DNA of 64,000 nt, from NCBI RefSeq assembly GCF_010668805.1, contig NZ_WUFT01000020.1:1-64000 (forward strand), read 5' to 3'. This DNA is from Rhizobium phaseoli. Its GTDB lineage: Bacteria > Pseudomonadota > Alphaproteobacteria > Rhizobiales > Rhizobiaceae. The position numbers were made by a program, and so were the translations under genes. Below are positions 17,004 to 26,000 of the stretch, one piece after another. The notes under the pieces were generated by a model. It saw only the letters and a list, made by a program, of their open reading frames with translations, was not told the origin of the DNA and did not search any database. Every line of letters starts with the position of its first letter. The stretch's first letter is position 1.

Positions 17004-18056
17004 TCACGTTCCGAGCGGCGCAGCTTGCGGAACGGGAAGACCGACGGCCGGAGTAGGCAGATAGGTGTAAGCCGGGCGCGAGGACCGGACGCCAGGCACG
17101 CTCTTGGCTCCGCCAGAAAGCTTCCACTCGAAATACGCGATCGTTTTCTCGAGCCCCTCACGCAGGTTCACCGTCGGCAGCCAGCCCAGCTCCTGCTTTG
17201 CCCGGCTGATGTCGGGCTTGCGCTGTGTGGGATCGTCAATCGGCAAAGGATTGTAAACGATGCTTGATTTCGATCCGGTCATCTCGATGACCATCTCGGC
17301 CAGTTCCCGGACCTGGAATTCTCCCGGGTTGCCGAGATTGATCGGACCCGTGACGCCGGCTGGCGTACCCATCAGGCGGATGAAGCCCTCGATCAGATCA
17401 TCTACGTAGCAGAAGGAGCGCGTCTGCGTACCCTTGCCGAAGATGGTGATCGGCTCATTTTGAAGCGCCTGAACGATGAAATTGGAGACGACGCGGCCGT
17501 CATTGGTCTGCATACGCGGCCCATAAGTATTGAAGATCCGCGCCACGCGGATTTCCACACCGTATTGGCGATGATAGTCGAAGAACAACGTTTCGGCACA
17601 CCGCTTGCCTTCGTCATAACATGCCCGCGGGCCTATCGGATTGACGCTGCCTCGATACTCCTCGGGTTGAGGGTGCACGGCCGGATCGCCATAAACTTCG
17701 CTGGTGGAAGCCTGGAAGATTTTCGCCTTGGTGCGTTTTGCCAAGCCGAGCATATTGATGGCCCCGTGCACATTAGTCTTCACCGTCTGCACGGGGTCGT
17801 GCTGATAGTGGACCGGAGATGCCGGGCAGGCGAGGTTGTAGATCTCGTCGACCTCCACATAAAGCGGGAAGGTAATGTCGTGGCGAAGAATCTCAAAGCG
17901 CGGGTCGTCGAGAAGGTGCAGCACGTTGTCGCGCGAACCGGTGTAGTAATTGTCCACGCAGAGGACGTCATTGCCCTCTCGCAAAAGCCTTTCGCACAGG
18001 AATGATCCCAGAAACCCGGTGCCGCCGGTAACCATAATTCTCTTGTGTCCGTGCAT
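17004..18056 (-). CDS. uxs: UDP-glucuronate decarboxylase (UDP-xylose synthase)
   Basis: A 350-aa extended SDR that converts UDP-glucuronate to UDP-xylose. Typical UXS features are VTGGTGFLGSFLCERL, YNLACPASPVHYQHDP, ASTSEVYGDP, the catalytic YDEGKR and ARIFNTYGPRM. The length is normal for a soluble bacterial UXS. The C-terminus carries about 30 extra proline-rich residues. It supplies UDP-xylose for this polymer if one of the local transferases uses it. It lies 39 bp after the initiating transferase gene, on the same strand. Confidence 0.92.
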   Translation of the reverse strand: MHGHKRIMVTGGTGFLGSFLCERLLREGNDVLCVDNYYTGSRDNVLHLLDDPRFEILRHDITFPLYVEVDEIYNLACPASPVHYQHDPVQTVKTNVHGAINMLGLAKRTKAKIFQASTSEVYGDPAVHPQPEEYRGSVNPIGPRACYDEGKRCAETLFFDYHRQYGVEIRVARIFNTYGPRMQTNDGRVVSNFIVQALQNEPITIFGKGTQTRSFCYVDDLIEGFIRLMGTPAGVTGPINLGNPGEFQVRELAEMVIEMTGSKSSIVYNPLPIDDPTQRKPDISRAKQELGWLPTVNLREGLEKTIAYFEWKLSGGAKSVPGVRSSRPAYTYLPTPAVGLPVPQAAPLGT

Positions 18057-18095
18057 TGGTGTGCTCCGTTGTTGATGATTGCCTCGTGGAAGTGC

Positions 18096-19589
18096 TCAGC
18101 AGGCTCCCCTGCGCTTGAAGACCGCGGGGATTGTGCCGAGAAGAATTTGGCAGTCGAACCAGAGGGACCGGTTGTCGATGTAGAACTCGTCGAGTTGCTG
18201 CTGCAGCTCGATATCCGCATCGCTTCGTTCGGATATTTGCCAAAGACCCGTGAGCCCCGGCGTGACGGAACGGCGCTTGTCCCGAAATTCGCCGTCCATC
18301 GCCGAAAGGTGATACTCCGGGAACGGGCGTGGTCCCACGAAGGCCATCTCGCCCGCAATGATGTTCGCCAATTGCGGGAGCTCATCGATGCTCGAAGAGC
18401 GCAGCATATGGCCTACAATCGGAAGGATGCGCGGATCGTCCTTGAGCTTGAAGTGGCTCAACCACTCGGCGCGCATGGCAGGGTTGTCTCGGAATAGTGC
18501 TTCAAGGCGCTGTTCTGCATCTTGGTACATTGTCCGCAATTTCAGAACGTGCACCGGCCTGCCGGACCGTCCTTCCCTGGTATGCCGGAAGAAGACGGGG
18601 CCTGGATCGATGGCATAGATTGCGGCGGCGGCCATCGCGATGAATGGCGCGACCACGATCGTTGCAGGGATGGCGATTGCGAGATCGAGGATCCGGCGAA
18701 CCGGATCCGAGTTGATCGAACTCCCACTGGTGGTGAGGCGAACACCGATCTCTCCGCCGATATCCGCAGGTCGCAATCCACTGACCTTAAGGCTCGGCGT
18801 GTCGGACAGCAAAATGACTTCGGCGAACCTCCGACGCATCGCCGGCAAGTCGGACACAAGCGAGCCTGTGTCGCCGGCAATCACCGCAATGGATGGCCCG
18901 CCACCCGGCAATGCCTCCAAACCATCGGCGGAAAAGAGCTCCGGCCTGATGCCATACTGCCAGTGGTCGGTGAAATGTGCCGCGAGCGCGGGAGCAAGGT
19001 TGCGCCCCCCTATGACAACCGCGCGCTCCCCCCAAATACCAAGTCTCCAGCACAGGCCGCGTGCAAGCCAATGCACAAATGGCTGAACAATCAGCCCGAG
19101 ACCGAGGAACGCGATAATGGCAAGCAGCAGCCCTCCCCCCTCGGGCAGGACAATTGCTGCAAATACCGCCAGGACAGCCACCTTGACGGCAGCGATAGTG
19201 CGCCGCCGCAGATGTTCGTGATCATGCAGCCGATATCCAGGATAGAGGCCGGCCGATGCGTAAAGAACAATCGCAGCCAGTGCGGCGATCGTGAACGCAC
19301 GCTCCACGAGCGTGCCCTCTGCACCACTAGGAAGAAAGAACAGGAGAACGAAATAGGCCGTCAGATAGCTGGCAATGTCGCCGGCGACCAGGAAGGACGA
19401 CGTTGCAAGCCGAGGAAGCCGGCGCCGCAGTGCGACGGGCATATTCAGTCCTGCCGGCACAAAGGCATCGGCAGTCTTGGCTGTTATGGGCGGCACGGAC
19501 CCTGCCGAAATCGCCCGCGATGTCATGTCATTTGGTGTGGATGCCTTCGACGGACCCGGTGTCATAGTTGACGGCACAAATATGGACAT
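18096..19589 (-). CDS. Undecaprenyl-phosphate sugar phosphotransferase, WbaP-like
   Basis: A 497-aa polyisoprenyl-phosphate hexose-1-phosphate transferase, which starts repeat-unit synthesis on the lipid carrier. Residues about 60-170 hold four hydrophobic helices. A CoA-binding-like middle domain (GERAVVIGGRNLAPALAAHF) follows, then the catalytic bacterial sugar transferase domain (RILDLAIAIPATIVVAPFIA, PVHVLKLRTMY, SSIDELPQLANII, GEMAFVGPRPFPEYH, SVTPGLTGLWQIS). This three-part layout is that of full-length WbaP/ExoY relatives. The gene ends close to uxs, and the WecG-like gene lies just upstream on the same strand. Confidence 0.92.
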   Translation of the reverse strand: MSIFVPSTMTPGPSKASTPNDMTSRAISAGSVPPITAKTADAFVPAGLNMPVALRRRLPRLATSSFLVAGDIASYLTAYFVLLFFLPSGAEGTLVERAFTIAALAAIVLYASAGLYPGYRLHDHEHLRRRTIAAVKVAVLAVFAAIVLPEGGGLLLAIIAFLGLGLIVQPFVHWLARGLCWRLGIWGERAVVIGGRNLAPALAAHFTDHWQYGIRPELFSADGLEALPGGGPSIAVIAGDTGSLVSDLPAMRRRFAEVILLSDTPSLKVSGLRPADIGGEIGVRLTTSGSSINSDPVRRILDLAIAIPATIVVAPFIAMAAAAIYAIDPGPVFFRHTREGRSGRPVHVLKLRTMYQDAEQRLEALFRDNPAMRAEWLSHFKLKDDPRILPIVGHMLRSSSIDELPQLANIIAGEMAFVGPRPFPEYHLSAMDGEFRDKRRSVTPGLTGLWQISERSDADIELQQQLDEFYIDNRSLWFDCQILLGTIPAVFKRRGAC

Positions 19590-19605
19590 GACGCTTTACC
19601 CCCTA

Positions 19606-20490
19606 CTATATTTGTCCCGACGCGCCCGATTCAGAAATGGCGTCTTCGATCGGAAACTTCCGAAGTCCCAGTCTCTGGAATGCTGACAGTGAGATGAAGG
19701 TCGGCACGACGAGCGCATAGCGCCGCCACAGCCGCCGCGGCTCGCACAGAAGACGAAACGCCCATTCAAAGCCGCTTCTTTGAATGAATCTCGGAGCCTG
19801 CCGCTTGAGGCCGGCGTGGAAATCGAACGCAGCTCCGACACCGATGAGCATCGATGCTTCGAGACGATCGCGCATGCGCGCCATCCAGAGTTCCTGCTTG
19901 GGGCTGCTCAGCCCGACCCAGATGATATCGGCGCCCGACTGGTTGAGCCGGTCGGCAATATCCGTTTCCTCCCGCATCGACAGTTTGCGAAAAGGCGGTG
20001 CATAGGAGCCGACGATCCGCGCTTGCGGAAATTTTACGAGAAGGCGCGCCTGCAGTTGTTCGAGCGTTTCGGCCGTTGCGCCATAAAGGAAATGGCGCAA
20101 GCCCTTGGCGCTGCCGGCATCGAAAACGGATAGCATGAGATCCGGTCCATAGACCCTGTCGCTTTCCGCATGACCAGCATGTCTCAGCGCCCACACAAGC
20201 GGCATGCCGTCGGGGGTGACGAGGAACGCCCGGTTATGGATCGAACGGAGCTCGGGATCATCCTGACATCGGACGATGCCGTGTGCGTCGCGAACGCAGA
20301 CATATTCCTTCCTGCCGTCTTCAATCGCTTTTTGAATAAATCCAGTCGCGCTTTTGAGATTGACTGCCGAGACGCGAACACCAAGGACATTCGTCCATCC
20401 CAAGGAGCCCCCTGGATGAAGAACTGAAGTTGGGTTGCTGCCGACTGTTTGTTTTCTCATGACCCACGCTTTCGCGACTGAAACTGTCAT
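19606..20490 (-). CDS. WecG/TagA/CpsF glycosyltransferase
   Basis: A 294-aa transferase of the WecG/TagA family (GT26). Family features are the substrate aspartate in LVTPDGMPLVWALR, then RVYGPDLM, FLYGATAETLEQL, GADIIWVGLSSPKQELWM and IGVGAAFDFHAGLKRQAP. The family adds the second sugar, often N-acetylmannosamine(uronic acid), to the lipid-linked first sugar. The start is uncertain: the frame opens at 20490, but the ATG at 20460 is also plausible and neither has a strong Shine-Dalgarno. It ends 16 bp before the WbaP-like gene, so the first two steps of the repeat unit are co-transcribed. Confidence 0.88.
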   Translation of the reverse strand: MTVSVAKAWVMRKQTVGSNPTSVLHPGGSLGWTNVLGVRVSAVNLKSATGFIQKAIEDGRKEYVCVRDAHGIVRCQDDPELRSIHNRAFLVTPDGMPLVWALRHAGHAESDRVYGPDLMLSVFDAGSAKGLRHFLYGATAETLEQLQARLLVKFPQARIVGSYAPPFRKLSMREETDIADRLNQSGADIIWVGLSSPKQELWMARMRDRLEASMLIGVGAAFDFHAGLKRQAPRFIQRSGFEWAFRLLCEPRRLWRRYALVVPTFISLSAFQRLGLRKFPIEDAISESGASGQI

Positions 20491-20974
20491 CAGAATATCT
20501 CGGCAGGTCGATTGCCTCCATACTTGCCGCTCCAGCTATTGGACGTAGAAGAGACTTCATATTTACGTCTTATGCCGGGATGACTTACGATGTTCGAAGT
20601 AAGTCTATGTACCCCATGGCTTGCCATGTTGCTCCTTTTGATGACCGAAGAGCTGCAGAAGATATTCGCTCGAGCGAACAAAGCCGGGGAGGATCGCGTT
20701 CTATCGCCAGGATCAGAATGAACATTTGCCGGCGACATTGAAGGTTCGACCGAAATCTCATCGCGAGGATCTGGTAAAGGCCTTGCTAGAGAAGAGCCTG
20801 CGCGTACGAGCCGGCGATGCCATCATCTTCGAGGTGCGGATGGAACATGCCGGGCAAATGCCGACGCTGGTTGACAGGAACCGGCAGATCTTCGAAGCGA
20901 TCTGGCGGCGGATCGGCATCCCTGCAAACATTATCGCCGCAGAACACCGCTCGTCGCGGCGCGCGCGCCTTTTG
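20491..20974. other. Intergenic region with possible coding remnant
   Basis: A 484-bp gap between the WecG-like and beta-helix genes, both on the minus strand. Promoter signals for the WecG-WbaP-Uxs operon are expected at its left side. On the plus strand about 20696-20970 stays open and has good codon bias (FEVRMEHAGQMPTLVDRN is encoded near 20830), but it lacks an ATG and a Shine-Dalgarno and matches no family I know. It could be a gene remnant. Confidence 0.35.
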
Positions 20975-23101
20975 TTACTCGGGCGGCGCGGCCACGCTCC
21001 CGATGTCCGTCCCAGCCTTCTGAAGATCGCCTAGACTGCCAAATTCTCCCGAACGCATGATCCTCGGATCTATTCGGAAGCTCTTGTTGTTCAAATTGCC
21101 GCTGTAGCGGTTGCGCGCGAATTGCACAAATCCACGCCCAAGATCGGGAGCGTTGACATACGCGACAATGCCGCTGTCACTATCGACCGATACAACGTTC
21201 TCCTCAATGCGATTGGGGCGTGCCCATGACGGACGCCAACCCCTGCCGGTACCGTCATCAACGCGAAAAGCAGCGCCCGATCCGTTCGTGATGACGTTTC
21301 CCGCCACCAGGTTGCTCCAACCGCCGTTGATACCGATCGCCGCGACGTTGCCCGAGAGCGTATTTCCCTCGATGCGCAGCCCGCTCGCCTTCCCATCCGT
21401 ATAGATCGCCCAGCTGATAGGGGACGGCCATTCGCCGGTATTTTCATATCCCGGAGGCCAGAACGTCCCATCGGCCCTGTTCATGAGATGACCGGTGCCG
21501 GTCACGAGATTGGAGCGGATGGTGCTGTTCAGAGGGTCGGCCTGCTCGCCCATCATCTTGATGGCGCCGCCATCTGCCGTCTGCTGATTGGCGTTATGGA
21601 TCACATTGTGCTCGATAACAGCGTTATAGACGGCGTCATTGGAACCCCACAGCGAACCGCCGGCGATTCCGAACTGCGCCGTGTTTTCGATGAGGTTGTC
21701 GGCGATCCTGACATTGTCAGCCGCCTGGAACCATATTCCGGCGGTTTCAATGTAAACCTTTCCGATGTCATGGATATGGTTTGAAAGGATCCTGGCGCCG
21801 TTCGACTTGCCGAAGGTGCCATAATTTGTGCCGACATAGACCCCGTTGCCGGCCACATCCGCAATTACATTGCCGGCAATCAACGCATCCTTGCTTTCCG
21901 TCACATGGATCCCGACGCCGACATTCTCGATGCTGTTGCCGACAATCTTGACGCCATCGGCGTGCTCGATCCGTATGGCGCCAAATCCTCTGGTTTCCGT
22001 ATAGAACTTGCCGCTGCCTGCAGGAGCTCCATCTCTAAACTCGAGCCCCGATACGACCATCCCGCTGGCCCCATCCAACTTGAAGAATGTCGGCAGAATG
22101 CCAGCAACGACGACGGAATTGGGCAACGACTGATCGACGGGGATATAATGAAGCTTGCCCGCGACAAGGTCGTACCACCACTCTCCGGGAGCATCGAGCA
22201 AGGCCTTTGCTCCGGCAAGGAAATAGCGGCTGCCTTCTGCGGTAAAGAAATAGCCTGTGCCTTGCGTATGGACAGTCCGGCCGGCATCGTCGATGGATAC
22301 AACGGGGAGCGTATCATTGCCCCACTGGCTTCCGGGCTGATACCCCCCGACGATGTCCACGACCAGTCCACTGGTATCACCCACTGCCGGAAGATCGCCG
22401 GCGTGGAAACAAAAGCGCGTGTTTCCTTCCGACGCGTCGACGGCAGGCAGGCACTTTGCGGCAAACAACCATCCCTTGCGTGGATCGCCATCAGCGGGGA
22501 CATTGGGGAAACGAGCTCTGGTTTGGCGTATCCCATTGACGAAAAGGTCGCCGACCCCTTCATCCGGCGGCAATTTCAGCGGCGCCGTCCAGCGACCATC
22601 GGCCTGCTGCGCGAAGTCGCGCACGCGCGGCCCCCCATGCAAAATCGGCGCTTCATTGCATCTTGCCGTCAGGATCAAGCCGGTATCGCGGGCGTCAAAG
22701 ACGATCGGCCGAGTAAGATAGTAATCGCCTTTACCCAGCGCGATGGTGTTGGTGCCGCCTTTCTCACGGGCAGCATCACGGGCTCTTTCGATGCTGGCGA
22801 AAGGGCCGTCGCCACCCTGCTGAGTTGCCGTTGGAAGGAGGCCACTCCAGGTGTCTTTGCCATCGGGAGAAACGTAAAATATCGTCCGCCCCTCGGTGCT
22901 GCTGCTCAATTCGCCGCTTAGAGAAGTCCCCTTCAACTTAGCTGACAAAGTCGCGGACGCTTCCGCGCAAGTCGCCTCCTTGACGAGCATCTGCAGGCGC
23001 TCGGGCGCATCTATCTCTGTCCCGACTGAAGCCGCGTTGCCGGGCTGCGGAAAGAGCATGACAGGCAAGATGCTCGAAATCAGTCTAAAACGCCGTCTCA
23101 T
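20975..23101 (-). CDS. Secreted right-handed beta-helix protein, possible polysaccharide lyase/epimerase
   Basis: A 708-aa protein with an N-terminal signal peptide (MRRRFRLISSILPVMLFPQP, then GNAAS). An N-terminal segment (IFYVSPDGKDTWSGLLP, FASIERARDAAREKGG) is typical of Pel15/NosD-like proteins. A long parallel beta-helix follows, with repeating units such as VKIVGNSIENVGVGIHV and LRIEGNTLSGNVAAIGIN. Such proteins include polysaccharide lyases, C5-epimerases and depolymerases. I cannot identify catalytic residues, so activity is not assigned. The ATG at 23101 overlaps the stop of the polymerase gene (ATGA), so it is made together with the polymerase and may trim or modify the polymer in the periplasm or outside. 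Confidence 0.82.
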   Translation of the reverse strand: MRRRFRLISSILPVMLFPQPGNAASVGTEIDAPERLQMLVKEATCAEASATLSAKLKGTSLSGELSSSTEGRTIFYVSPDGKDTWSGLLPTATQQGGDGPFASIERARDAAREKGGTNTIALGKGDYYLTRPIVFDARDTGLILTARCNEAPILHGGPRVRDFAQQADGRWTAPLKLPPDEGVGDLFVNGIRQTRARFPNVPADGDPRKGWLFAAKCLPAVDASEGNTRFCFHAGDLPAVGDTSGLVVDIVGGYQPGSQWGNDTLPVVSIDDAGRTVHTQGTGYFFTAEGSRYFLAGAKALLDAPGEWWYDLVAGKLHYIPVDQSLPNSVVVAGILPTFFKLDGASGMVVSGLEFRDGAPAGSGKFYTETRGFGAIRIEHADGVKIVGNSIENVGVGIHVTESKDALIAGNVIADVAGNGVYVGTNYGTFGKSNGARILSNHIHDIGKVYIETAGIWFQAADNVRIADNLIENTAQFGIAGGSLWGSNDAVYNAVIEHNVIHNANQQTADGGAIKMMGEQADPLNSTIRSNLVTGTGHLMNRADGTFWPPGYENTGEWPSPISWAIYTDGKASGLRIEGNTLSGNVAAIGINGGWSNLVAGNVITNGSGAAFRVDDGTGRGWRPSWARPNRIEENVVSVDSDSGIVAYVNAPDLGRGFVQFARNRYSGNLNNKSFRIDPRIMRSGEFGSLGDLQKAGTDIGSVAAPPE

Positions 23102-24417
23102 GATGTCTGCAACCCGCTCATAAGTCCACGCGCGGGCGCCTGCCAAGCTGGCGAACGGCTGGTCGAAACGACGGGCGCGTATAGCGAAAACATGATGATG
23201 GCTGTGGTAAACAGGATGAAGATGGCGTCATTCTGAACGAAAAAAATACTTTCGGTCAGGTTCATCACCGGAATCATGATCGTAAGGACATTGAGCCAGA
23301 GCCACCCGTACTGCCGATCATGACAGTGAAGGAACGCGCCCTGGCGAATTGCGTAGGGAAGCATCAAAGCAAACGGAATCATTCCCACGATGCCAAAGCT
23401 CAACAGGATATCGCGGTATCCATTATGCGCGTGGGGTGCCGGCCATCCGATTTTTAACCAGATGTGCGTCGCTTCAGTGTTCGCGACTGTCCAGAAAGCC
23501 TGGTAGCCGTAGCCAAGCAACCAACGATCGGATATTTCGCGGTCAACCAGCTCCCACAATGGCACCCGACCCGTCAAAGTCGCATCCTTGCCGAGCGCCT
23601 CAAGGGCCGGAACCAGGAATTCGTGCAGCGAAATCAGAATGCCGACAGACAGCTGAACGAAAAACAGGACGATGACCACGCGGCCAATGCCGCTGCTTCT
23701 TTGCAGGAGGGAATAAAAACCGATCAGGCAATACGCCACTGACGTTGCAATGATCGCGGTCATCGATCCGGAGCTTGCAAGGCAGATCACACCTGCAGCC
23801 AGCAAAACGAACGCGGTTCGCCGCAGACCGAGCGTCCCGTCGATCAGCACCGCCGTCGCCACCAAGATCATCAGAGCCGCGTACCAGCCCAGCACGTTCT
23901 TGTGAATGAAGACGCCCCGCATCGCACCGTCCGGCATACTGGCGAGACTTGGTGACACCACGGAGAAAACCACACTCAGGCCGATACAGGCTCCGAGCGT
24001 CACAAATAGCAGGAACAGCAGCTGCCTTGGCGTGAAACGTATCGCCAGGACGTAGGAAAGAAGCATGCAAAACAAAAGGCCGATTGCGCGCCTCAAGCTC
24101 GTTGGCGGTGATATTGACCACAGGGTAGACAAAAACGGCAAGACGAGCATCAGCGGAAGAATGAGATTTCGTCTGAGCGCCGTTAGAAACTGCGGAAAAT
24201 TGCGTAGCAGGATCACGATTGTAAATGCATAAACAGGAAAGCAAGGAAGACGCAGGATAGATTTAGCAGATTCGCTGAGTGTTCCGTCTGCATCTGCCAG
24301 CATAAGCGGCAGGAGAGCGCCTGCCTGAATAAAAAGGGATATGCCGGCGCCCCAGCATTCTATGGCCCGCCAACTGATGGTTGGTCCGCTGGCAGTTCTG
24401 AGGCTATCTACTCTCAT
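23098..24417 (-). CDS. O-antigen ligase/polymerase family membrane protein (Wzy/ExoQ-like)
   Basis: A 439-aa polytopic protein with about 10-12 hydrophobic helices and the Wzy_C/WaaL-type periplasmic loop (GRVPLWELVDREISDRWLLG, then the HAHNGYRDILLSFGIVG motif). It probably polymerises the flipped repeat units. The ATG at 24417 has a GGGACGG-like site upstream; a longer frame to 24528 adds a polar stretch unlike a membrane start. It is first in a two-gene operon with the beta-helix protein. Confidence 0.87.
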   Translation of the reverse strand: MRVDSLRTASGPTISWRAIECWGAGISLFIQAGALLPLMLADADGTLSESAKSILRLPCFPVYAFTIVILLRNFPQFLTALRRNLILPLMLVLPFLSTLWSISPPTSLRRAIGLLFCMLLSYVLAIRFTPRQLLFLLFVTLGACIGLSVVFSVVSPSLASMPDGAMRGVFIHKNVLGWYAALMILVATAVLIDGTLGLRRTAFVLLAAGVICLASSGSMTAIIATSVAYCLIGFYSLLQRSSGIGRVVIVLFFVQLSVGILISLHEFLVPALEALGKDATLTGRVPLWELVDREISDRWLLGYGYQAFWTVANTEATHIWLKIGWPAPHAHNGYRDILLSFGIVGMIPFALMLPYAIRQGAFLHCHDRQYGWLWLNVLTIMIPVMNLTESIFFVQNDAIFILFTTAIIMFSLYAPVVSTSRSPAWQAPARGLMSGLQTS

Positions 24418-24812
24418 TATCCGTCCCGACTGACTTGAACAGACAAGCGGCTGTTGATCGCGGCAGATCAAAAAAACAGGTGTCGGCCTTTGTGGCTGCG
24501 CTGCTCTCAAGCAATCATCCGGCCACATCCGCGGTCAACCTGTTCTAGTGAAGGGCGGACTACGCCTAATGCACCTTCGCTCCACCCAAAGACGGTGTTG
24601 CGCCTAAGCTTTCAGCCGGTATTTACCCAAAAGGCGGGTCTTCATGCCCGCGAATTGCCCTTAAGAGCAGATGTTGCGCTTGTCCGTTCACCGGTACCGT
24701 GGCGATGAATCTATTGTGAAGCGTGGTGGGTAAGCCGCGGTTCCACTGCAATGAGGCAACAATTCTGACAGAGGCTATCTCTGCAGTCGAAGCCTGGAAG
24801 GTTAGGATTACT
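24418..24812. promoter_or_regulatory. Divergent intergenic region
   Basis: This 395-bp region separates the leftward polymerase operon from the rightward glycosyltransferase-Wzz operon. Both must start from promoters around here. I see no strong inverted repeat and no convincing gene in the first 390 bp. Confidence 0.4.
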
Positions 24813-25040
24813 ATGTTTCTGCGTCATGATCCTAGTTCTCTATGCAACACGACCGGCGCTCTGCTCGTCGTGGCATTATCAGCGGCGATCTCATCGGCTT
24901 TGCGCGAGATGCTGTTCGGCCGGCAAGGAATTGTGAATATCACCATCACCGAGGCTCCAAGCCCCGATGGCTGCGCAAAGGTCGACCTCTCAAGCAACTT
25001 TGCGCTGCTGCACAGCAGCGCATCGCGGCAACCCGCCTGA
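24813..25040 (+). CDS. Small hypothetical protein upstream of glycosyltransferases
   Basis: A 75-codon frame starting ATG at 24813, with a hydrophobic stretch (GALLVVALSAAISSA) and a charged C-terminus. Its stop (25038-25040) lies 9 bp before the glycosyltransferase ATG, which has no Shine-Dalgarno of its own, so coupling is possible. No family is recognised. It may be a small single-pass protein or a chance frame. Confidence 0.35.
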   Translation: MFLRHDPSSLCNTTGALLVVALSAAISSALREMLFGRQGIVNITITEAPSPDGCAKVDLSSNFALLHSSASRQPA

Positions 25041-25049
25041 GTGCGCGCC

Positions 25050-26000
25050 ATGGAGCGGCCGGCCCTCAGTGTCCTCATCAATAATTACAACTACGCTCGC
25101 TTCGTTGGGCGGGCGATAGACAGCGTGTTGAGCCAGGACGCGCGCAACGTCGAGATAATCGTCGTCGATGACGGCTCTACCGACCAGTCGCGGTCTGTTC
25201 TGGAAGCGTATGACAGCCGAGTAAAGGTGATCTTTCAGGAGAACGCAGGACAGGCGGCTGCGATCAATACCGCGGTGAGATCAAGCACGGGCGAGATCCT
25301 CTGTTTTCTGGATGCTGACGACTGGTGGGCGCCGAGCAAGCTGTCGGCGACGGCTGCAGCGTTTCGCGCTAACCCGCAAGCATCGCTCGTCTATCACCGA
25401 CTGCAGCCAACGCTTGTCGATGGCACACCGACTTCCAAGCCGATCCCTCGAACCCTGTGTTCGGGCGCTTTGTCGCCGCTGCTCACCAGATCGGCTGGTT
25501 GGTGGCCCTTTCCGATGACGTCAGCCGTCGCGGTACGGCGTAGCGCATGGAATGCTGCCGGCAGCATTCCCGAACAATTCCGCATATCGGCCGATGCCTG
25601 GCTCGTGGGGATCTATCCGTTTCTGGGGGATGTCATTGCCATGCCGGATCCGCTTGGATTCTACCGCATCCACAATAACAACTGGTATCGCTCGACCGAG
25701 GATGCCACCACGCTTAGGAGACGGATGACGCACTGGCAGCGTACCGTCGAAGCGACGAACCTGTTTCTCTCAACCCATCAACTGCCGGCAAGACTCCGTC
25801 TGACGGATCACCATCCCTATCGCATCGCGTTGGCAAAGCTGCAGGGAGCCGATGCACGCACCCGGTTCAAGCTCGCCGTCGAAGGCCTCTTCTTTGCCGG
25901 CGAACCGAACCTGCTCAGACGGACGCGCGATAGTTTGCGCTCTGCGGGCGGCCTGTCACGGCTCGGTCTGGACGTTGGCTTGTCGGAGGCAGCGAAATGA
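25050..26000 (+). CDS. Glycosyltransferase family 2
   Basis: A 316-aa GT-A transferase. Motifs are SVLINNYNYARFVGRAIDSV, the nucleotide-binding IIVVDDGSTDQS and the metal-binding ILCFLDADDWWAPSK. It starts at the ATG 25050 or the GTG 25041. It is followed by two GT4 transferases and the Wzz-kinase gene with short overlaps, forming a four-gene operon. It is predicted to add one sugar to the repeat unit. Confidence 0.87.
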   Translation: MERPALSVLINNYNYARFVGRAIDSVLSQDARNVEIIVVDDGSTDQSRSVLEAYDSRVKVIFQENAGQAAAINTAVRSSTGEILCFLDADDWWAPSKLSATAAAFRANPQASLVYHRLQPTLVDGTPTSKPIPRTLCSGALSPLLTRSAGWWPFPMTSAVAVRRSAWNAAGSIPEQFRISADAWLVGIYPFLGDVIAMPDPLGFYRIHNNNWYRSTEDATTLRRRMTHWQRTVEATNLFLSTHQLPARLRLTDHHPYRIALAKLQGADARTRFKLAVEGLFFAGEPNLLRRTRDSLRSAGGLSRLGLDVGLSEAAK

